Shown piece by piece: positions 32,146 to 45,654 of a DNA stretch of 64,000 nt; the first letter of the stretch is position 1; each line of letters opens with the position of its first letter. A program made the position numbers and the translations under genes. The stretch comes from Pseudomonas cavernicola. Lineage in GTDB: Bacteria; Pseudomonadota; Gammaproteobacteria; Pseudomonadales; Pseudomonadaceae. Below the pieces are notes generated by a model. It made no database searches. It was not told the origin of the DNA and saw nothing but the letters and a program-made list of their open reading frames with translations. The stretch is from the NCBI RefSeq assembly GCF_003596405.1, contig NZ_QYUR01000006.1, positions 1,054,001 to 1,118,000 on the forward strand, written 5' to 3'.

Positions 32146-32595
32146 TCTCGTACTCGATCACACCGCTCGGGGTTCTCACGACCACTACATCGCCCTCTTC
32201 CTTGGCAATCAAGGCACGAGCGATGGGTGAACCGACTGAAATCTTGCCTAGCTTGATATCGGCCTCGTCTTCTCCGACGATCTGATATGTCACGCGGTCA
32301 TCGGTTTCGACGTTAGCGATCTCGACGGTCGTGCCAAAGATTACTTTACCGGTGCTCGGAATCGCTGTGACGTCGATGACCTGAGCATTCTGCAAGCGAC
32401 CTTCGATATCGCGAACACGCGCCTCGACCATCCCTTGCTGCTCACGTGCCGCGTGATACTCGGCATTTTCCTTCAAGTCACCTAACTCACGCGCGGTGCC
32501 GATATCTTGGCTGAGTTTCGGACGCACCACCTTGGTCAGGTGATTCAACTCTTCTTCCAGGGCGCGAGCGCCCCGGACGGTCATCGGGTATTTGG

Positions 32596-32599
<4 letters not shown>
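32123..32599 (-). CDS. greA: Transcription elongation factor GreA
   Basis: Rescues backtracked RNA polymerase by stimulating transcript cleavage. The 158 residues have the N-terminal coiled coil ([40 protein letters not shown] with the acidic tip) and the C-terminal FKBP-like domain ([31 protein letters not shown]). Its ATG overlaps the carB stop by 4 bases, so it is translationally coupled to carAB. Confidence 0.98.
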
Positions 32600-35817
<3,218 letters not shown>

Positions 35818-35853
35818 TTTCTCTCACTCGAATCCGTAGGTCTGTCGGCAGGC

Positions 35854-36990
35854 TTAGCGGCGCGCGGCCATGGCTTCGATAAAGCGGTCGAACAGTGGCG
35901 CAACATCCATCGGGCCTGGGCTGGCTTCCGGGTGTCCCTGGAAGCTGAAGGCCACCTTGTCGGTGCGCTCGATGCCCTGCAGGGTGCCATCGAACAACGA
36001 CTTATGCGTTGCGCGCAGATTGGCCGGCAGGGTTGTCTCGTCTACCGCAAAACCGTGGTTTTGACTGGTGATCATCACAACACCGCTGTCCAGATCCTGG
36101 ACCGGGTGGTTAGCGCCGTGGTGGCCGAGGCCCATCTTCACGGTCTTGGCACCGGAGGCCAGGGCCAACAACTGATGACCGAGGCAGATGCCGAACAGCG
36201 GAATCTGAGTTTCGAGGATGTCGCGAATCGCGGTGATCGCGTAATCGCACGGCTCCGGATCACCCGGGCCATTGGACAGGAATATGCCATCTGGCTTCAG
36301 CGCCAGCACTTCACTGGCTGGGGTCTGCGCCGGCACCACGGTCAGGCGGCAACCGCGCTCGACCAGCATGCGCAGGATGTTCACTTTGACGCCGTAGTCG
36401 TAGGCAACCACATGGTACGGCAGCTCGCCGGCGGCGATTTCCGGGTGGCTGTCGGTTTTCAGGTTCCAGACACTTGAGCGCCACTCGTAACGCTCGCTAG
36501 CGCTCACCACCTTCGCCAGATCCATGCCCTTCAGCCCCGGGAAGCCACGAGCGGCTGCCAGCGCCTGCTCATCGGAGATGTTGTCGCCAGCCAGGATGCA
36601 GCCATTCTGCGCACCTTTCTCACGCAGGATGCGGGTCAGGCGACGGGTGTCGATACCGGCGATGGCCACCACGTTGTTGGCCTTCAGGTAATCCGACAGC
36701 GACAGGGTGCTACGCCAGTTGCTGGCCACCAGGGGCAGATCGCGAATCACCAGGCCGGCGGACCAGACGCGATTGGATTCAGCGTCTTCCGGCGTAGTGC
36801 CGGTGTTGCCGATATGCGGATAGGTCAGGGTAACGATTTGCTGGGCATAGGAAGGATCGGTAAGGATTTCCTGATAGCCGGTCATGGCGGTGTTAAACAC
36901 CACCTCTCCAACGGTTTGACCGTCGACTCCAATGGCTTCACCGCGAAAAATGCTGCCATCAGCAAGGGCGAGTATGGCTGGCTTAGTCAA
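35854..36990 (-). CDS. carA: Carbamoyl-phosphate synthase small subunit
   Basis: Glutamine amidotransferase that feeds ammonia to CarB. The 378 residues begin [20 protein letters not shown]. The class I amidotransferase nucleophile Cys is in [12 protein letters not shown], and the catalytic His/Glu are in [13 protein letters not shown]. The start codon is TTG at 36990, with GGGAGG 5 bases upstream. Just ahead of it are a strong terminator hairpin (37036-37077) and other foldable sequence, so the operon is likely attenuated. Confidence 0.98.
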   Translation of the reverse strand: MTKPAILALADGSIFRGEAIGVDGQTVGEVVFNTAMTGYQEILTDPSYAQQIVTLTYPHIGNTGTTPEDAESNRVWSAGLVIRDLPLVASNWRSTLSLSDYLKANNVVAIAGIDTRRLTRILREKGAQNGCILAGDNISDEQALAAARGFPGLKGMDLAKVVSASERYEWRSSVWNLKTDSHPEIAAGELPYHVVAYDYGVKVNILRMLVERGCRLTVVPAQTPASEVLALKPDGIFLSNGPGDPEPCDYAITAIRDILETQIPLFGICLGHQLLALASGAKTVKMGLGHHGANHPVQDLDSGVVMITSQNHGFAVDETTLPANLRATHKSLFDGTLQGIERTDKVAFSFQGHPEASPGPMDVAPLFDRFIEAMAARR

Positions 36991-37166
36991 GAAGACCTCC
37001 CGTAAATCAAGCCTGACAGGGCATACGCAGGTTGTAAAAAAGCGGGATGACGTTTGGACACGTCACCCCGCTTTTTTCGAATCACTTTTTCAAGTTCCCG
37101 CGCGCTTTTAGTGGACACACTAAAGCTGTAGCTTACAGAAAAAGGCCTTTTTGGTCTACCCGCCAT
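36987..37166 (-). CDS. Possible carAB leader reading frame (59 codons)
   Basis: An open frame runs ATG 37166 to TGA 36987, giving 59 residues beginning [19 protein letters not shown] and ending SGLIYGRSS. It crosses the terminator hairpin, and its TGA overlaps the carA TTG start (TTGA). Six arginines fall among its first 43 residues. There is no Shine-Dalgarno sequence before its ATG, and I know no homolog, so it may be a chance frame. If translated it would couple ribosome position to the terminator and to carA initiation. Confidence 0.25.
   Translation of the reverse strand: MAGRPKRPFSVSYSFSVSTKSARELEKVIRKKRGDVSKRHPAFLQPAYALSGLIYGRSS
37036..37077 (-). terminator. Strong terminator / attenuator ahead of carA
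   Basis: Stem AAAAAAGCGGG-A-TGACGT / ACGTCA-C-CCCGCTTTTTT spans the whole element, with A and T tracts on both sides so it can work in both directions. It lies 45 bases before the carA start. Upstream in the leader are CTGTAAGCTACAG (37126-37138) and a CTTTAGTG...CACTAAAAG stem (37105-37125), partly exclusive of each other. It either ends dapB transcripts or acts as the carAB attenuator, or both. Confidence 0.85.
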
Positions 37167-37184
37167 TACAACCGTTTAGCTGTC

Positions 37185-38030
<846 letters not shown>

Positions 38031-39161
38031 TTACAAATCACCAAAGAAGCGCTTCACGCCTTCAAACCAACCACTGGCTTTGGGCGAGTGCGTGCTGTCG
38101 TCCTGCAAGGTTTGCCGAAACTCTTCGAGCAGCTCACGCTGGCGTTTATCCAGATGCACTGGCGTCTCCACCGCAACCCTGCACATCAGGTCGCCCGCGC
38201 CACCACCACGAACCGGCGCAACACCCTTGCCACGCAGACGGAACAGTTTGCCGGTTTGCGTACCTTCTGGAATCTTCAGCTTGACCCGGCCATCCAGGGT
38301 CGGCACTTCCAACTCACCACCCAGCGCCGCATCGGCGAAGCTGATCGGTACTTCGCAGTACAGATGCTTGCCATCGCGCTGGAAGATCGCATGCTCACGC
38401 ACATTCACCACGACATACAGGTCGCCCGCCGGGCCACCCATGGCGCCCGCCTCACCCTCACCGGAAAGGCGAATACGATCGCCGGTATCGACACCTGGCG
38501 GCACCTTGACCGACAAAGTCTTGTGCTCTTCCACCCGGCCGTGGCCGTGACAGGCACCACAAGGGTCGGCAATCATCTTGCCGCTGCCATGGCACCGCGG
38601 ACACGTTTGCTGCACCGAGAAGAAACCTTGCTGCATGCGCACCTGACCGATGCCGCCACAAGTGGTGCAGGTCACCGGACTAGTGCCTTTCTTAGCGCCG
38701 GAACCCTCGCAGATTTTGCAATTGACCAGCGTCGGCACTCGAATGGTTACGGTGGTGCCACGCACCGCCTCTTCCAGATCGAGCTCCAGGGTGTAACGCA
38801 GATCACTGCCGCGCTGCGCACCGCCACGCGAACCACCACGCGCACCACCGAAGAAGTCACTGAACACATCGCCGAAGATGTCGGAGAAGTTCGCCCCGCC
38901 AAAGCCCGCACCGCCAGCGCCACCGCCCATGCTCGGATCGACCCCGGCATGCCCGTACTGGTCGAAGGCCGCACGCTTGTTCGCGTCGGACAGCACTTCG
39001 TAGGCCTCATTGGCCTCCTTGAACCGCTCTTCCGACGCTTTATCGTCAGGGTTGCGATCCGGGTGGTGCTTCATTGCCAGCCGGCGATAAGCTTTTTTCA
39101 GCTCTGCCTCGCTAGCACCGCGCTCGACACCCAGCACCTCGTAATAGTCACGCTTAGCCAT
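38031..39161 (-). CDS. dnaJ: Hsp40 co-chaperone DnaJ
   Basis: Stimulates DnaK ATPase and delivers substrates. The 376 residues contain the J domain with HHPDRNPDD, a Gly/Phe region ([20 protein letters not shown]), four CxxCxGxG zinc motifs ([32 protein letters not shown]), and the C-terminal substrate domains. It lies 122 bases downstream of dnaK with a hairpin in the gap. Confidence 0.99.
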   Translation of the reverse strand: MAKRDYYEVLGVERGASEAELKKAYRRLAMKHHPDRNPDDKASEERFKEANEAYEVLSDANKRAAFDQYGHAGVDPSMGGGAGGAGFGGANFSDIFGDVFSDFFGGARGGSRGGAQRGSDLRYTLELDLEEAVRGTTVTIRVPTLVNCKICEGSGAKKGTSPVTCTTCGGIGQVRMQQGFFSVQQTCPRCHGSGKMIADPCGACHGHGRVEEHKTLSVKVPPGVDTGDRIRLSGEGEAGAMGGPAGDLYVVVNVREHAIFQRDGKHLYCEVPISFADAALGGELEVPTLDGRVKLKIPEGTQTGKLFRLRGKGVAPVRGGGAGDLMCRVAVETPVHLDKRQRELLEEFRQTLQDDSTHSPKASGWFEGVKRFFGDL

Positions 39162-39203
39162 AATTCTTCAACACTCTTAAATCGCCTTCTCCAGACACGC
39201 CAA

Positions 39204-39223
39204 CGCGGGAGCAAGCTCCCGCG
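39204..39223 (-). promoter_or_regulatory. Hairpin between dnaK and dnaJ
   Basis: 9-bp stem CGCGGGAGC / GCTCCCGCG with only two loop bases. No T tract follows, so it probably modulates mRNA stability or processing between dnaK and dnaJ and gives them unequal expression. Confidence 0.45.
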
Positions 39224-39283
39224 CGACGGATAACCCCTGCCAGCGCCTTAGCTAGGCAGGCTGGAGCGGAAGCAAGCGGACGC

Positions 39284-41200
39284 TTACTTGTTTTCCTTGA
39301 CCTCTTCGAACTCAGCATCGACCACATCGTCGGCACCGCCTTTCGCTTCGTCATGACCATGCGCCGCTTCGCCAGCCTGCGGCTGCTCGGCGTACATCTT
39401 CTGCGCCAGCGGCGTGGTCGCTTCGGACAGGGCGTTGATCTTGGCTTCGATAACCGCCTTGTCGTCGCCCTTCACGGCCACTTCGAGTTCGCCCAAGGCC
39501 TTTTCGATCGCCGCTTTCTCGTCCGCAGTGGCTTTGTCGCCCGCTTCGGTGATCATTTTGCGAGTTGCATGCACCAGTGCGTCACCCTGGTTACGCGCCA
39601 TCGCCAGCTCTTCGAACTTGCGGTCTTCCTCGGCATTCACCTCGGCGTCACGCACCATCTGCTGGATCTCTTCCTCGGACAGACCCGAGTTGGCCTTGAT
39701 CACGATGGACTGCTGCTTGCCGGTCGCCTTGTCCTTCGCGCCCACATGCAGGATGCCGTTGGCATCGATATCGAAGGTCACTTCGATCTGCGGCACGCCA
39801 CGCGGTGCTGGCGGAATTTCAGCCAGATCGAACTTGCCCAGCGACTTGTTCTGCGCAGCTTGCTTACGCTCGCCCTGCAACACGTGAATGGTCACGGCGC
39901 CCTGGTTATCGTCGGCGGTCGAGAACACCTGCGACTTCTTAGTCGGGATGGTGGTGTTTTTCTCGATCAGCGCAGTCATCACGCCACCCATGGTTTCGAT
40001 ACCCAGGGTCAGCGGGCTGACGTCGAGCAGCAGCACGTCTTTCACGTCGCCAGCCAATACCGCACCTTGAATCGCAGCACCCACGGCCACGGCTTCGTCC
40101 GGGTTGACGTCCTTGCGCGGCTCCTTGCAGAAGAAATCGGTCACCAGCTTCTGCACCAGCGGCATACGGGTCTGACCGCCGACCAGGATCACGTCATGGA
40201 TCGCGCCAACGTCGATACCGGCATCTTTCATCGCGATACGGCATGGCTCGATGGTGCGCTGCACCAGGTCTTCCACCAGCGATTCCAGCTTGGCGCGGGA
40301 GATCTTCACGTTCAGGTGCTTCGGCCCGGTTTGATCTGCGGTGATGTACGGCAGGTTAACGTCGGTCTGCTGGCTGGAGGACAGCTCGATCTTGGCCTTC
40401 TCAGCGGCTTCTTTCAGGCGCTGCATGGCCAGCGGGTCACCCTTAAGGTTCATGCCGCTTTCTTTCTTGAACTCATCGACCAGATAGTCGATCAGACGGA
40501 TGTCGAAATCCTCACCACCGAGGAAGGTGTCACCGTTGGTCGCCAACACTTCGAACTGGTGCTCGCCATCGACTTCGGCGATCTCGATCACCGAGATGTC
40601 GAAGGTGCCACCACCCAGGTCATAAACGATCACGGTGTGGTCGCCCTTGGCCTTGTCCATGCCGTAGGCCAATGCAGCCGCAGTCGGCTCGTTGATGATG
40701 CGCTTGACGTCCAGACCGGCGATGCGACCGGCGTCTTTAGTGGCCTGGCGCTGGCTGTCGTTGAAGTACGCCGGCACGGTGATCACCGCCTCGGTGACAG
40801 GCTCGCCGAGGTAGTCTTCGGCGGTCTTCTTCATCTTTTTCAGCACTTCCGCGGAAATCTGCGGCGGAGCCATTTTCTGGCCCTTCACTTCCACCCAGGC
40901 ATCGCTGTTATCGGCCTTGACGATTTTGTACGGAACCATCTGGATGTCTTTTTGTACGACGCTCTCATCGAAACGACGGCCAATCAGACGCTTCACCGCG
41001 TACAGGGTGTTGTGCGGGTTGGTCACCGCCTGACGCTTGGCCGACTGACCGACGAGGATTTCACCGTCGTTGCTGTAAGCGATGATCGACGGCGTGGTGC
41101 GCGCGCCCTCGGCGTTCTCGATGACCTTGACGTTACCGTTTTCCAGAATGGCGACGCAGGAGTTGGTGGTCCCCAGGTCGATACCGATAATTCTGCCCAT
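39284..41200 (-). CDS. dnaK: Hsp70 chaperone DnaK
   Basis: ATP-driven chaperone. From ATG 41200 (GGGAGA upstream) it has 638 residues starting [19 protein letters not shown]. The ATPase motifs [14 protein letters not shown] and [14 protein letters not shown], the linker [16 protein letters not shown] and the C-terminal EEVKENK are present. A sigma32-type promoter overlaps the end of the upstream grpE gene (41290-41317). Confidence 0.99.
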   Translation of the reverse strand: MGRIIGIDLGTTNSCVAILENGNVKVIENAEGARTTPSIIAYSNDGEILVGQSAKRQAVTNPHNTLYAVKRLIGRRFDESVVQKDIQMVPYKIVKADNSDAWVEVKGQKMAPPQISAEVLKKMKKTAEDYLGEPVTEAVITVPAYFNDSQRQATKDAGRIAGLDVKRIINEPTAAALAYGMDKAKGDHTVIVYDLGGGTFDISVIEIAEVDGEHQFEVLATNGDTFLGGEDFDIRLIDYLVDEFKKESGMNLKGDPLAMQRLKEAAEKAKIELSSSQQTDVNLPYITADQTGPKHLNVKISRAKLESLVEDLVQRTIEPCRIAMKDAGIDVGAIHDVILVGGQTRMPLVQKLVTDFFCKEPRKDVNPDEAVAVGAAIQGAVLAGDVKDVLLLDVSPLTLGIETMGGVMTALIEKNTTIPTKKSQVFSTADDNQGAVTIHVLQGERKQAAQNKSLGKFDLAEIPPAPRGVPQIEVTFDIDANGILHVGAKDKATGKQQSIVIKANSGLSEEEIQQMVRDAEVNAEEDRKFEELAMARNQGDALVHATRKMITEAGDKATADEKAAIEKALGELEVAVKGDDKAVIEAKINALSEATTPLAQKMYAEQPQAGEAAHGHDEAKGGADDVVDAEFEEVKENK

Positions 41201-41289
41201 CTTCACTCTCCCGAAATTTTGCCTTAAACCTTGATTGCGCCGCGCCCTGGTTTAACCGGTCGCGGCAGCTCTGAATCGCTTGCCTTAAT

Positions 41290-41317
41290 AGATGGGGGCC
41301 TGATGCCGAATTTCAAG
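41290..41317 (-). promoter_or_regulatory. sigma32 heat-shock promoter of dnaK
   Basis: On the minus strand CTTGAA, 14 bases, then CCCCATCT: a nearly ideal RpoH promoter. The -35 element overlaps the grpE stop codon, so dnaK can be induced separately from grpE. Confidence 0.88.
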
Positions 41318-41882
41318 CCTGCTCATCAATCGAAGGTGGCGTCTCGGCCGGGGGCTTGCTGACCACGACCATGGCCGGACGCAGCAGGCGACCGTGTAGC
41401 AGATAGCCCTTCTGGAACACCTTGAGCACGCTATTGGGCTCAAGATTGGTGCTTTCCTGCATGGCCATGGCCTGATGGTGCTCGGCATTGAACGGTGCGC
41501 CATGCGGGTCGATGACTTCCAGCTGATAGCGCTTCAGCGTGTCCTGAAACAGCTTGAGCGTCAGCTCCATGCCTTCACGCACCGGCTTGATCGCCTCGTC
41601 ATCCGGGTTGGACAGCTCCAAACCGCGCTCGAGACTATCGACGACCGGCAACAGGTCATTGGCAAATCTTTCCAGGGCGAACTTGTGGGCTTTTTCCACA
41701 TCCTGATCGGCGCGACGGCGCACGTTCTGCAAGTCAGCAGCAACCCGCAGAGCCTGATCCTGAGCGGCCGCCAGCTGCTCTTCCAGTGCTTGCACGCGGG
41801 CAGCCAGGTCTTCGCTAGATACGGCCTCGGCAACGGGTTCCGCGTCAGGATTCTGGGAATTCAGGGTCTGTTCGTCAGCCAT
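41313..41882 (-). CDS. grpE: Nucleotide exchange factor GrpE
   Basis: Releases ADP from DnaK. The 189-residue protein has an acidic N-terminus, the long helix [26 protein letters not shown], and the DnaK-contact beta domain with [19 protein letters not shown] and [21 protein letters not shown]. It is preceded by its own sigma32 promoter and is divergent from recN. Confidence 0.98.
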   Translation of the reverse strand: MADEQTLNSQNPDAEPVAEAVSSEDLAARVQALEEQLAAAQDQALRVAADLQNVRRRADQDVEKAHKFALERFANDLLPVVDSLERGLELSNPDDEAIKPVREGMELTLKLFQDTLKRYQLEVIDPHGAPFNAEHHQAMAMQESTNLEPNSVLKVFQKGYLLHGRLLRPAMVVVSKPPAETPPSIDEQA

Positions 41883-41935
41883 GCGTCTCTCCTCTCAAAA
41901 ACGACAGTGAGCCTTAACTCACACTTCTGCCGCCT

Positions 41936-41963
41936 ATATGGGGTCGCAATCTGCCGATTCAAG
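41936..41963 (-). promoter_or_regulatory. sigma32 heat-shock promoter of grpE
   Basis: CTTGAA, 14 bases, CCCCATAT on the minus strand, a full match to the RpoH consensus. It lies 54 bases upstream of the grpE start. Confidence 0.92.
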
Positions 41964-42035
41964 AGCGGCGGAGGATTGTCAGGCACAAAACAAACACTGT
42001 ATAAATAACCATACTTTACCATCGGAGCCCCCGCC

Positions 42036-43712
42036 ATGCTGGTACACCTATCCGTGCACAACTACGCCATCGTCGAACACCTCGACCTCGAGTTGAATGG
42101 CGGGATGAGCGTAATTACCGGCGAAACCGGGGCCGGCAAGTCGATCATGCTCGACGCCCTCGGCCTGACCCTGGGTGATCGCGCCGACAGTGGTGTAGTG
42201 CGGCCTGGCGCCGACAAGGCGGATATCCTCGCCAGTTTTGATCTCGGTGATATTCCGGAAGCCCGCGCCTGGCTGGCCGAGCGCGACCTGGATAATGACG
42301 GGCCGTGCATCCTCCGGCGCGTGATCACCGCCGAAGGTCGCTCGCGCGGCTACATCAATGGCTCGCCCTGCCCACAAGGTGACCTGAAAGCCCTCGGCGA
42401 ACTACTGATCGACATCCACAACCAACACGAACACCAGTCACTACTCAAGCCCGAGACCCACCGCCGCCTGCTCGACGAATACGCCGGCAGCCAGGAACTG
42501 GCGCGCCAGGTGCAACTCGCCGCGCAGCGCTGGCGGCAAACCCGGCAAGAGCTGGAACGTCTATCCAGCGCCGGCGATGAACAGTGCGCGCGCCATCAAC
42601 TGCTCAGCTATCAGCTGGAAGAGCTAGACAACCTGGCGCTTGGAGAAACCGAACTGGAGCAACTGGAACAGGATCACAAGGCCCTGGCCAATGCCGAAAG
42701 CCTGCTGAGCACCTGCCGTCTGGTGCTGGAACAATGCAGTGAAAACGACGCCGGCAACGTCTTGTCCGCACTCACCAGCAGCCTGCAGCGGCTCAGCACC
42801 TTCAACAGCCCACAGGGCGCCCTCGGCGAAGCCGTCAACCTGCTGGCCAGCGCGCAGATCCAGGTTGAAGAAGCGGTCGGCGAGCTGAACCGCTTTCTCG
42901 ATCACTTCGACGCCGATCCCGCCCGCCAGCAACTGCTCGAAGAGCGCCTTGACACCATCTACACCCTGGCGCGCAAGCACCGGATACAACCGAGCGAACT
43001 GGCCGCCCTGCAACAACAGCTATTTGAAGAGTTGGAAAACCTCAACGCCGACGACCAGGCCGTCGAGCGCCTGAGCGAAGAGCTTTCGGCTTACGCCCGC
43101 CACTACCAAGAAAAAGCCCACGAGCTCAGCACGCTCCGGCATGACGCGGCGGGGCAACTGGCTAGCGCTGTCGAAATCGAAATGCAGCGCCTGGGCATGC
43201 CTGGTGGGCGCTTCAACATCGAACTGCACGGTGCCAACGCCGCCGATCCGCAGCCGCAAGGCTTGGAGCAAGTGGAATTTCTGGTCAGCGCCAACCCCGG
43301 CCAGCCGCTCAAAGCCTTGGCGAAAGTCGCTTCCGGCGGCGAACTGTCACGCATCAGCCTGGCCATCCAGGTGATCACTGCGCAAACCTCACGTGTCCCC
43401 ACGCTGGTCTTCGATGAAGTCGACGTCGGCATCGGTGGCCCTACCGCCGAAGTGGTCGGCCAACTGCTGCGCCGGCTCGGAGAGCGTGGCCAGGTGCTGA
43501 CCGTGACCCACCTGCCGCAGGTCGCTGCGCAAGGGCACCAGCATCTGTTCGTGCACAAGGCCCGTGGCAGCGATGCCACACGCACTGCAGTGGCGAATCT
43601 GGATGGTTCAGGACGGATTGAAGAAATCGCTCGCATGCTCGGCGGCGTCGATCTGACCGAGGAATCCCTGGCGCACGCCCGGCAGATGGTCAGCACTGCC
43701 GCCAATGCCTGA
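42036..43712 (+). CDS. recN: DNA repair protein RecN
   Basis: SMC-like ATPase that acts on double-strand breaks. The 558 residues have Walker A GETGAGKSIMLDALGL near the N-terminus, two central coiled coils (about 150-370, rich in QLEELD and QQLFEELENLN), the ABC signature VASGGELSRISLAIQV, and Walker B PTLVFDEVDVGIGGPTAEVVG. It is usually an SOS gene; upstream the half site CTGT at 41997 lacks a good partner, so LexA control is not clear from sequence. Confidence 0.98.
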   Translation: MLVHLSVHNYAIVEHLDLELNGGMSVITGETGAGKSIMLDALGLTLGDRADSGVVRPGADKADILASFDLGDIPEARAWLAERDLDNDGPCILRRVITAEGRSRGYINGSPCPQGDLKALGELLIDIHNQHEHQSLLKPETHRRLLDEYAGSQELARQVQLAAQRWRQTRQELERLSSAGDEQCARHQLLSYQLEELDNLALGETELEQLEQDHKALANAESLLSTCRLVLEQCSENDAGNVLSALTSSLQRLSTFNSPQGALGEAVNLLASAQIQVEEAVGELNRFLDHFDADPARQQLLEERLDTIYTLARKHRIQPSELAALQQQLFEELENLNADDQAVERLSEELSAYARHYQEKAHELSTLRHDAAGQLASAVEIEMQRLGMPGGRFNIELHGANAADPQPQGLEQVEFLVSANPGQPLKALAKVASGGELSRISLAIQVITAQTSRVPTLVFDEVDVGIGGPTAEVVGQLLRRLGERGQVLTVTHLPQVAAQGHQHLFVHKARGSDATRTAVANLDGSGRIEEIARMLGGVDLTEESLAHARQMVSTAANA

Positions 43713-43746
43713 CCCTGGTTTCTAACTCTGGCTTAAAGCGCAAAGC

Positions 43747-43775
43747 AAAAAGGCGACCCCAGGGTCGCCTTTTTT
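43747..43775. terminator. Bidirectional terminator between recN and fur
   Basis: 13-bp stem AAAAAGGCGACCC / GGGTCGCCTTTTT with a two-base loop, A/T tracts on both sides. It serves the convergent recN and fur genes. Confidence 0.9.
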
Positions 43776-43807
43776 ACCAGCCTAGCGATTACTCGCGCAG
43801 GCAAGCC

Positions 43808-44212
43808 TTACTTCTTCTTACGAACGTAAAGCACCAGATTGTGGTCCACCAGCTCGAAACCATGCTCACGCACGATCTCTTTTTGGCGCTTCTCGATCTC
43901 GGTATCGAAGAACTCGATCACTTCACCGGAATCGACACAGACCATGTGATCGTGGTGACCGCTGTCGGCCAACTCAAACACCGCATGACCACCATCGAAG
44001 TTGTGCCGCACCACCAGACCGGCGGCCTCGAATTGGGTCAGTACACGGTAAACCGTGGCCAAACCCACATCTTCGCCAGCCTCCATCAGCGCCTTGTACA
44101 CATCTTCCGCACTCATATGACGCTGCTCGGCAGAGTCGAGCATCTGCAGAATTTTGACCCGCGGCAGGGTCACTTTAAGGCCAGCTTTACGTAGTTCGCT
44201 ATTTTCAACCAT
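43808..44212 (-). CDS. fur: Ferric uptake regulator
   Basis: Iron-dependent repressor. From ATG 44212 (GAGAAAGC upstream) it has 134 residues, the usual Pseudomonas length. It has the winged-helix RHMSAEDVYKALMEAG and LATVYRVLTQFEAAGLV, and the metal site HHDHMVCVDSGEVIEFFD. It lacks the second CxxC zinc pair of E. coli Fur, as is typical of Pseudomonas. An in-frame extension to 44275 has no family support. It is divergent from bamE. Confidence 0.98.
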   Translation of the reverse strand: MVENSELRKAGLKVTLPRVKILQMLDSAEQRHMSAEDVYKALMEAGEDVGLATVYRVLTQFEAAGLVVRHNFDGGHAVFELADSGHHDHMVCVDSGEVIEFFDTEIEKRQKEIVREHGFELVDHNLVLYVRKKK

Positions 44213-44236
44213 GGTCAGCTTTCTCGCGGTTGCTGC

Positions 44237-44265
44237 TTCGCAGCTCCCTTCAATGCAGGTATGAT
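44237..44265 (+). promoter_or_regulatory. Possible sigma70 promoter of bamE
   Basis: TTCGCA, 17 bases, TATGAT, 45 bases before the bamE ATG, inside the fur-bamE divergent gap. The -10 is good and the -35 moderate. Confidence 0.45.
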
Positions 44266-44309
44266 CGGACGTCAAGTTGCCCAGCCAAGATAGTGGAAGT
44301 CACCCACCG

Positions 44310-44837
44310 ATGCAAAACACCAAGCTCTTGCTGACTAGTCTCACCCTTGTGGGACTGTTCGCACTCGCCGGCTGTTCATTCCCCGGGGTTTATAAAATCG
44401 ACATTCAACAGGGCAATGTCGTGACACAGGACATGATAGACCAGTTACGCCCTGGAATGACCCGTCGCCAAGTACGTTTTATCATGGGTAACCCACTGAT
44501 TAGCGATACCTTCCACGCCGACCGCTGGGACTATCTGTACAGCATCCAGCCTGGTGGCACGCAGCGCCTGCAAGAGCGCGTCAGCATAGTGTTCGATAGC
44601 AACGATCAACTGGTTGGTCTGGCGGGCGACTTTATGCCCGGCGTCAGCCGTGACGAAGCGATCCTCGGTCAGGATGGCAGCAGCCCAGCAGTTGCCACGC
44701 CCAAGCCCAGCGAGCAACCGAAAGCTGAAGAGCCGCCCAAGCCTGGCTCACTGCTAGAAAAGATCCAGCACGAAGTGGACAACGTCGAGACCGTCCCAGT
44801 CCCGACTCCCACACCACTGGAAACCTCACCGCAGTAA
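44310..44837 (+). CDS. bamE: Outer membrane assembly lipoprotein BamE (OmlA)
   Basis: Lipoprotein subunit of the BAM complex that inserts outer membrane beta-barrels. From ATG 44310 it has 175 residues, with signal peptide and lipobox LAGC (lipidated Cys22). The SmpA/OmlA core is [39 protein letters not shown] and [13 protein letters not shown]. The Pro/Glu-rich tail (about 120-175) is longer than in E. coli. Closed by a strong terminator. Confidence 0.96.
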   Translation: MQNTKLLLTSLTLVGLFALAGCSFPGVYKIDIQQGNVVTQDMIDQLRPGMTRRQVRFIMGNPLISDTFHADRWDYLYSIQPGGTQRLQERVSIVFDSNDQLVGLAGDFMPGVSRDEAILGQDGSSPAVATPKPSEQPKAEEPPKPGSLLEKIQHEVDNVETVPVPTPTPLETSPQ

Positions 44838-44855
44838 GCGCTGCGCCGAGACAGA

Positions 44856-44882
44856 AAAGCCCGGAGATTCCGGGCTTTTTTA
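44856..44882 (+). terminator. Intrinsic terminator after bamE
   Basis: AAAAGCCCGG / CCGGGCTTTT stem with a 5-base loop and T tail, 18 bases after the stop. It can also serve the convergent rnfH. Confidence 0.9.
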
Positions 44883-44899
44883 TGCATGAACAAAGCGCT

Positions 44900-45220
44900 T
44901 TAGCTGCTCGCCCCATCTGCCTTGGCTTGTGCCGCCTTCGCTGCGCGCTGCTTGCGCACCTCTTTCGGGTCGGCAATCAGCGGCCGATAGATCTCCACCC
45001 GCTCCCCCTCTTCCAGCACTCGCTCTTCCGGCTTGGCGACGACCTTGCCGAAGATACCCAACGGGCAGCTCGCCAGATCCAGCCCTGGGAAATACACCGT
45101 CATCCCAGACTGCTCGACGGCCTGCCGCACTGTGGTGCCATAGGGCACGCTCAGCCGCAGCAGCTTCTGCTGGTCCGCCAGGGCATAGACCACTTCCACC
45201 GTAATGCTTGGCTTACCCAT
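44900..45220 (-). CDS. rnfH: RnfH family (RatB-like) protein
   Basis: A 106-residue beta-grasp, ubiquitin-like protein of the RnfH family. It shows VEVVYALADQQKLLRLSVPYGTTVRQAVEQSG, the central GLDLASCPLGIFGKVV, and LEEGERVEIYRPLIADPKEVR. A Lys/Ala-rich tail follows. ATG 45220 overlaps the ratA stop by 8 bases, the usual ratA-rnfH pair. Its function is not firmly known; the name comes from a link to rnf genes in other species. Confidence 0.9.
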   Translation of the reverse strand: MGKPSITVEVVYALADQQKLLRLSVPYGTTVRQAVEQSGMTVYFPGLDLASCPLGIFGKVVAKPEERVLEEGERVEIYRPLIADPKEVRKQRAAKAAQAKADGASS

Positions 45221-45647
45221 GCAACTGCTTGGCTCTTTGGCAGAAGGCATCGACCAAGGTATTGGCCGCCTGATTGAACAGTGGCCCGAGGGTCGCCCTA
45301 ACCAGCGGCCCTGCGTAGTCGAAGGATAGATCCAGACTGATCTTGCAGGCCTTGTCCGTCAGTACCTTAAACTCCCAGACGCCATGCAGATGGGTGAAGG
45401 GCCCTTCCTCCAGCTGCATTTCAATGCGCTGCCCGGGTGTCAGCTGATTACAGGTCATAAAGTGCTGACTCAGGTGAGCCTTGCTCACCGACAGGCTGGC
45501 GCGCATATGGCTGTCGCTCTCCTCCAGCACTTCAGTCGCCGAACACCAGGGCAGAAACTCCGGATAGCGAGCCACATCATTGACCAGATCGTAGAGTGCC
45601 TGCGCCGGATAGGGCAGCAGGGCCGAGCGTTGAATATGCGTGGTCAT
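45213..45647 (-). CDS. ratA: START-like RatA/PasT family protein
   Basis: A 144-residue polyketide-cyclase/START-like protein (MTTHIQRSALLPYPAQALYDLVNDVARYPEFLPWCSATEVLEE), ending with the helix LFNQAANTLVDAFCQRAKQL. Relatives are RatA, reported as an inhibitor of 70S association in E. coli, and the Coq10-type ubiquinone-binding proteins; I cannot separate these roles. ATG 45647 has GTGAGA upstream. It is divergent in function from, and 7 bases downstream of, a broken transporter gene. Confidence 0.88.
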   Translation of the reverse strand: MTTHIQRSALLPYPAQALYDLVNDVARYPEFLPWCSATEVLEESDSHMRASLSVSKAHLSQHFMTCNQLTPGQRIEMQLEEGPFTHLHGVWEFKVLTDKACKISLDLSFDYAGPLVRATLGPLFNQAANTLVDAFCQRAKQLHG

Positions 45648-45654
45648 GCGGATC

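Noticed and set aside
37139..37152. AAAAAGGCCTTTTT as a dapB terminator
   Set aside because: Perfect palindrome but no room for a loop, so it cannot form a good hairpin alone; it may still be a protein-binding site.
39353..41227. Open frame of about 620 codons antisense to dnaK
   Set aside because: Classic dnaK antisense frame caused by codon bias; no ribosome site or homology.
41997..42012. Possible LexA box (CTGTATAAATAACCAT) before recN
   Set aside because: The left half matches CTGT but the right half should be ACAG and is CCAT; too weak to annotate, although recN is often SOS-controlled.
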